Part shown: positions 60,506 through 64,000 of the stretch, in pieces
Position numbering within the stretch: the first letter of the stretch is position 1
Layout of the letters: the number at the start of each line of letters is the position of its first letter
NCBI GenBank assembly: GCA_003439945.1
Contig: QVRM01007040.1
Coordinates: forward strand, 370,001-434,000
Direction: 5' to 3'
Length of the DNA: 64,000 nt
Source of the DNA: Dermanyssus gallinae
Taxonomy: Eukaryota; Arthropoda; Arachnida; Mesostigmata; Dermanyssidae
Notes under the pieces: model-generated
Told to the model about the DNA's origin: nothing
What the model saw: the letters and a program-made list of their open reading frames with translations, nothing else
Databases searched by the model: none
Made by a program: the position numbers and the translations under genes

Positions 60506-60883
60506 TCCTGGCTGGAGATTGACCGGGTAGGGGTCATCTATAGCTGCTACTTCTCTCCCAACAGGGAGGAGGAGGAATTCGAGGAATTCCTCGAGGAACT
60601 TGCCCAGAGCGCGGGGGCACATGCAGGTAAGAGGGTAGTGATCACCGGGGATTTTAACGCAGCCAGCATAGCATGGGGTAGCCGAACCACAACTAGACGG
60701 GCCCAAACTTTACAGGAGTGGATGGCTGAAAAAAAGTCTAATGGTTCTTAATGACGGAAGGGTCCCCACCTTTTCCAGAGGGAGCCAGACGGCCTTCATT
60801 GACCTAACAATGGTCAATGAGGCGGCCTTTCCACTGGTGGTAGAGTGGAGGGTGAGGGAGACGGAGGAGACCATGAGACCATG
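60506..60883 (+). pseudogene. LINE endonuclease domain fragment (ORF2 N-terminal part)
   Basis: Encodes the C-terminal half of an apurinic/apyrimidinic-type endonuclease that would nick target DNA to prime reverse transcription. Visible: VGVIYSCYFSPN, then VITGDFNAASIAWGS (GDFN with its catalytic Asp and Asn at about 60648-60659) and, after a one-base shift in an A7 run near 60729-60735, VLNDGRVPTF and AFIDLTMV, then WRVRETEET. The SDH motif expected just after WRV is missing because the internal deletion begins there. The N-terminal half is lost by 5' truncation. Confidence 0.85.
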
Positions 60884-62230
60884 GATGACAGAGGCTTGGT
60901 TGCAGGGGGGCAGGAGTACGAGGTTACTGCCGGAGTCCCACAGGGCTCGATTCTAGGACCCGTGCTCTGGAACATAGCTTACGACGGGGTGCTCGAGATC
61001 CCAGGTCTCCCGTATGGGGTGGAGACGTTGGCGTACGCCGATGACCTTGCACTCATGATAACGGCCAGGACCGAAAGAGCCCTGGAGAGCGCCGCCAATG
61101 AGGCCTTGTCAATGGTGTCCGAGTGGATGGAGTCCCATCACTTGAAACTGGCACCCGACAAGACGGAGGCGATGTACCTAACAGGCAGAAAGAGGACGAC
61201 CGGCATTAACCTCGTGATGGCGGGCCACCCGATAGAAATCAGAAAGAAGGTAAAGTACCTTGGGGTCATGCTAGACACCGGACTGACCGGATCGGCACAC
61301 GTTAAGTACGTGGCCGAAAAGGCCCAAAGGGTCTCCCTGAACCTGGCGCGGATCATGCCTAGGGTCGGTGGGGTGGCTGAGGTGAAAAGAAGGCTCCTGG
61401 CCTCGGTGGCCGAATCAACGGCGCTATACGCAGCCCCAGTCTGGGGGGACATGGCAATGCGGACGGCGAAAAATAGGGGGGCACTAAGGTCGACCCAACG
61501 AACGCTGGCAATCAGGGTAAGCCGGGCGTATCGAACAGTCTCGACCGAAGCTCTCCTGGTCCTAGCCAAAATGCTGCCATGGGACCTCCTAGTGGCTGAA
61601 CGAAGTAAAATGTATCTAGACGAAGGTCTGGATCTCACCAGGGCCAGGAGTGCCACCATATCGGCCTGGCATGAGGAATGGGCGCAGGTAAGACCCGGTG
61701 TGACCACAGGGAGCTGGACCAAGAGTCTGATACCGGACCTCAGGGTATGGTATGACCGCCGACACGGGGAGCTTTCCTACTGGACGACTCAGGTTCTGAC
61801 CGGACACGGCCAGTTCCAGAGCTACCTGTCAAGGATCAAGAAGGCCATCAGCGATATCTGCGTACTGTGCGACTCTGGAGAAACGGACAACGTAGAGCAT
61901 ACTGTTCTGCGGTGTGATGCTCTCAGGGAAGCACGGGACGCAGCACCAACCGCTGTGAGGGGCCGACCCATCAAGGAGGTGGTCTCCCATATGATGACTT
62001 CGGCGGAGGCATGGAGGGAGGCGACGAACTTGTTCGACGCTGTTTTGACACTCAAGACAGCCAAGGAAACGGCCAGGCGGGAGAGGTTTGAGCGGGTCTC
62101 TCGGGAGAGTGGTCGAGACGAGGAGCCGAGGGAGGGGGGAGGGGGTGGGGAGCAGCCAGGCCCTCATGGTCTCGACGCACCCTCACAGGACGGATTACAA
62201 AATGGCATCCCCCTATCCAACCGCAGGTAG
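60845..62230 (+). pseudogene. LINE reverse transcriptase, C-terminal 461-codon frame
   Basis: An open frame of 461 codons, although it is a truncated product. The Met at 60845 is not a native start; homology begins near EYEVTAGVPQG (residues 24-34). Motif B is AGVPQGSILGPVLWN (29-43); motif C is YADDLAL (64-70) with the catalytic Asp pair at 66-67. The palm and thumb follow (VKYLGVMLD; LLASVAESTALYAAPVWG). A conserved TTQVLTGHG precedes the zinc knuckle C339-x2-C342-x9-H352-x4-C357. The tail is Glu/Gly-rich and ends at TAG 62228-62230. Motifs 0 to A, including the first catalytic Asp, are deleted, so no active enzyme can be made. No stop interrupts the remaining 461 codons, which fits a recent insertion. 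Confidence 0.92.
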
Positions 62231-62448
62231 ACATGCGGGATGATAGTCAGGGATAGAGCTGATTGAAGGAGAACGGCAGGGACGCCTCTCCCACGGTTTC
62301 GATGTAATGCCAAAGTAATACCGAGCCTGGGGGGGTGGGGAGGAATCCGGGTTTAGTGGGTTTGCGAGTCTCACACTAGTCACGCAGGCTGCTAGTGGCG
62401 CATGTGCATCATGCATTACCGAAACCTCCCAGAAAAAAAAAAAAAAAA

Positions 62449-62462
62449 GAACGTGCGATACA
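62449..62462 (+). repeat. Target-site duplication, right (LINE copy L3)
   Basis: gaacgtgcgataca, immediately after the A16 tail. Confidence 0.95.
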
Positions 62463-62864
62463 ATGTAGGGACTAACCATCTCTGAAGGGTTCCCGAGGCC
62501 GCGTTGCCCCGTTGCACATCCAGCGACAGGCGCTGTCTGAGGAAATCGCGCGCTCGCCTATCACCTTTCATTTTACTTCGGTGTAAAATTGAGATTCCTC
62601 TATGCGCCACGTTCGTTTACTTTCTTTACGGTTCTCCTTGCGGTGGTCGACGGCGCATTCTTTTTTGTTCCACCTCCAACTCGTTCTTCCATCTCATAAC
62701 GTTCCCTACCGGGTTGAATTTCTGTTCCCACTTACGTTTGTTCTGAATCATGGTGGCAAGTAGATTCGTCGCTGCCCTAGTGAGGGGTTCTGCTGCTGCA
62801 ACCATTGATTCTCTTTGTGCGTACTCTAGTTGTCTAGTGCTGTGCAGAATCGTATAGCATTTGT
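62463..62864 (-). other. Minus-strand coding-like debris of unknown family
   Basis: Minus-strand frames read RARDFLRQRLSLDVQRGNAA and, farther upstream, LEYAQRESMVAAAEPLTRAA with KRKWEQKFNPVGNVMRWKNE. This is rich in Arg, Lys, Glu and Gln without low complexity, so it looks like decayed protein, perhaps a retrotransposon ORF segment, but I cannot assign it. Confidence 0.35.
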
Positions 62865-62867
62865 CTA

Positions 62868-63060
62868 AACGTCCTTAATGCAGCAAAGCTTCAGCACGTG
62901 ATCATACGCCATATTACAGAACAAAGGCCCCATGGAAATACTACTATTTATTTCCTTTTGGGCAAGAGAGAAAATGCTTTTGTGTCGTAGTGTGGAACTT
63001 AATGCCGGTGGCACAACACGGACTAAAAACCGCATTGCTAAAGCCTCAGAGTAAGGCAAG
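62868..63060 (-). pseudogene. LINE reverse transcriptase fragment, motif-B region (minus strand)
   Basis: The minus-strand frame 63059-62865 reads SLAQKEINSSISMGPLFCNM followed by AYDHVLKL, matching EYEVTAGVPQGSILGPVLWN / IAYDGVLEI of copy L3. The GVPQGS core itself has decayed or been deleted (SSISMGPLF). The frame stops shortly after KDV, before motif C. Confidence 0.7.
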
Positions 63061-63109
63061 ACAACCTTTATGGTTTTTCAGTTGTGGGTGTCATACAAAA
63101 GTGTCTACG

Positions 63110-64000
63110 CTATTTCCTTGTATGTTATACGGTGTTCCCTGTTAATGAGCTGCGCCAGCTCTGCCTTTTCTGCGGTAAAATGTGTTTTACTTTATCATCA
63201 TCACTTTACCATTGAGTTACAGAGAGTGCATACTGACGGTGGAGCCCGTTTGATCCGATGCAGGAATTTTCTGAAAGTGCCATAGCGCGTAAGAAATTGG
63301 ATAAGCGGGTAGGACGGTGAACCCTTTCGTTTTTGGAACTACATGCCACAGCGGGGCTGAGTATAGCATGACGCTATCTGCTACCGTCGCCAGGAGGTAT
63401 CTTCAACCCTTAGAGGCCTCCCGCGTGTGCGGCACCAATTTTGAGAGATCTGTAAGCGCTTTGGTGGCGGAGGGAAGGGTACTGTCGAACACAACGTTCC
63501 ATTTCCGACAAGAGATGATTTGACTTTGGAGGCGACCGTACGTTGCGACAGATGATATGCTTTAGCCTTGCATTGTCCCCGGTGCCTTTCGTGGTTTTGA
63601 TTATTCTCCTCATTCTATCTATTGTAGGGGTATTCTAGTCTTTCGGCGTCGAAAGCAGGTCGAGCCAGACAGGGGAGGAGAAAAACTGTCCGCTGGCTTT
63701 CTGAGCTAGGCCGGGAGGAGGTGGTGGCTGTGAGTGCTTAAGTTTTTGGCATGCTATTTTATGCAGGGATTGTGGTTCGTTACACAACCGTTGTCAGCAC
63801 TCCGTCTTACCCTTTTTCATTTTCTGGGCAAGGGCTCGATAGGCTTCTCTGTATTTCTCCCACAGAGCTTGTAGGTCTGGGCGGTTCCGAGCGTTCCGGC
63901 GAGTACATATGCGCCTGATCTGATGGCATTTTTCTGTACCTCGGTTATTCGATTATTCCACCGGTATTTGCGGGCCCGCCGATATTATGTGGAGTGCAAA
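63110..64000 (-). mobile_element. R1-like LINE, minus strand, rearranged and open at the window edge (copy L4)
   Basis: Read 5' to 3' on the minus strand: RT N-terminal part (KYRWNNRITEVQKNAIRSGA near 63960-63905; EKYREAYRALAQKMKKGKTE near 63870-63790), a less clear middle, thumb segment LLATVADSVMLYSAPLW (63402-63349; compare LLASVAESTALYAAPVW in L3), then GTFRKFLHRIKRAPPSVCTL (zinc-knuckle start, near 63285-63220) and AELAQLINREH. Motifs A to C are missing between the N-terminal and thumb parts. Stops and frameshifts are frequent; the 5' end lies beyond 64000. Confidence 0.75.

Larger units (their letters stand above)
60471..62448 (+). mobile_element. R1-clade-like non-LTR retrotransposon, 5' truncated (copy L3)
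   Basis: Youngest and longest element in the window, 1978 bases. It is flanked by a perfect 14-bp target-site duplication, begins in a G-rich stretch, and ends with a 202-base 3' UTR and an uninterrupted A16 tail (62433-62448). It carries the end of an apurinic-type endonuclease domain, then reverse transcriptase from motif B onward, thumb and a C-terminal zinc knuckle. The 5' UTR, first ORF, endonuclease N-terminus and RT fingers are missing. An R1-like assignment rests on the single-ORF2 layout, the GVPQGSILGPVLWN and YADDLAL motifs and the CCHC end; classical R1, TRAS and SART are site-specific, but this target shows no rDNA or telomere repeat. The composition is GC-rich compared with its surroundings. 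Confidence 0.92.

Noticed and set aside
61138..61722. 194-codon minus-strand frame within the LINE
   Set aside because: Antisense shadow of the reverse transcriptase frame, which carries all the motifs.
60471..62448. Site-specific R1 element in rDNA or TRAS/SART element in telomeric repeats
   Set aside because: The flanks show neither 28S rDNA nor TTAGG-type repeats, so only clade-level similarity is claimed.

Overview
This window looks like non-coding DNA from a eukaryotic nuclear genome, probably an arthropod. The evidence is degenerate mariner-type transposase, R1-clade-like non-LTR retrotransposon fragments with poly(A) tails and target-site duplications, tRNA-derived SINEs with A/B-box promoters, and a very high load of (TA)n, (CT)n(TA)n, (CAA/TTG)n and (TAC/TAG)n microsatellites. 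Nothing resembles a prokaryotic operon, and I found no host protein-coding exon I can defend. Species is not determinable by eye; arthropod is an inference from the mariner plus R1-like LINE combination.

Layout. From 1 to about 56.5 kb the DNA is unique-looking sequence broken every 1-2 kb by a (TA)n array, with trinucleotide blocks around 5.2-9.6, 18.1-18.4, 21.4-23.8, 27.2-27.7, 29.9-30.1, 31.4-31.6, 36.4-37.4, 52.4-53.3 and 54.2-55.7 kb. Two SINE families are dispersed in it. Family A begins GTCGAGCCCGGTGGCG and has a GGTTCGAGCCCC B box (six copies: 5.75, 7.47, 7.66, 17.30, 17.90, 33.98 kb). Family B has a CCGGTTCGATCCCC B box and a conserved tail ending near TCTAGAATT (four copies: 1.93, 9.77, 37.69, 55.80 kb). 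A third tRNA-like element lies at 16.27 kb. A 3' fragment of an R1-like LINE lies at 7.9-8.6 kb next to two head-to-tail SINE A copies.

From 56.5 to 64 kb is a transposon graveyard with readable history. A decayed mariner (56.57-58.74 kb) was broken by a short R1-like LINE copy (57.27-57.76 kb) that carries a 13-bp target-site duplication and an inverted 5' part, the signature of twin priming. Farther right, minus-strand R1-like LINE debris (62.87-64.0 kb, perhaps with its 3' end at about 60.39 kb) is interrupted by a younger plus-strand LINE (60.47-62.45 kb). The younger copy has a perfect 14-bp target-site duplication and a pure A16 tail. It is 5' truncated and has lost the first part of the reverse transcriptase through an internal deletion, but keeps a 461-codon open frame covering RT motifs B and C, the thumb and the C-terminal zinc knuckle.

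No genes work together here. The mobile elements are dead or fragmentary, and the SINEs are non-autonomous and would depend on LINE machinery supplied elsewhere. I found no convincing new biological system; the most informative content is the nested-insertion record and the two SINE families.
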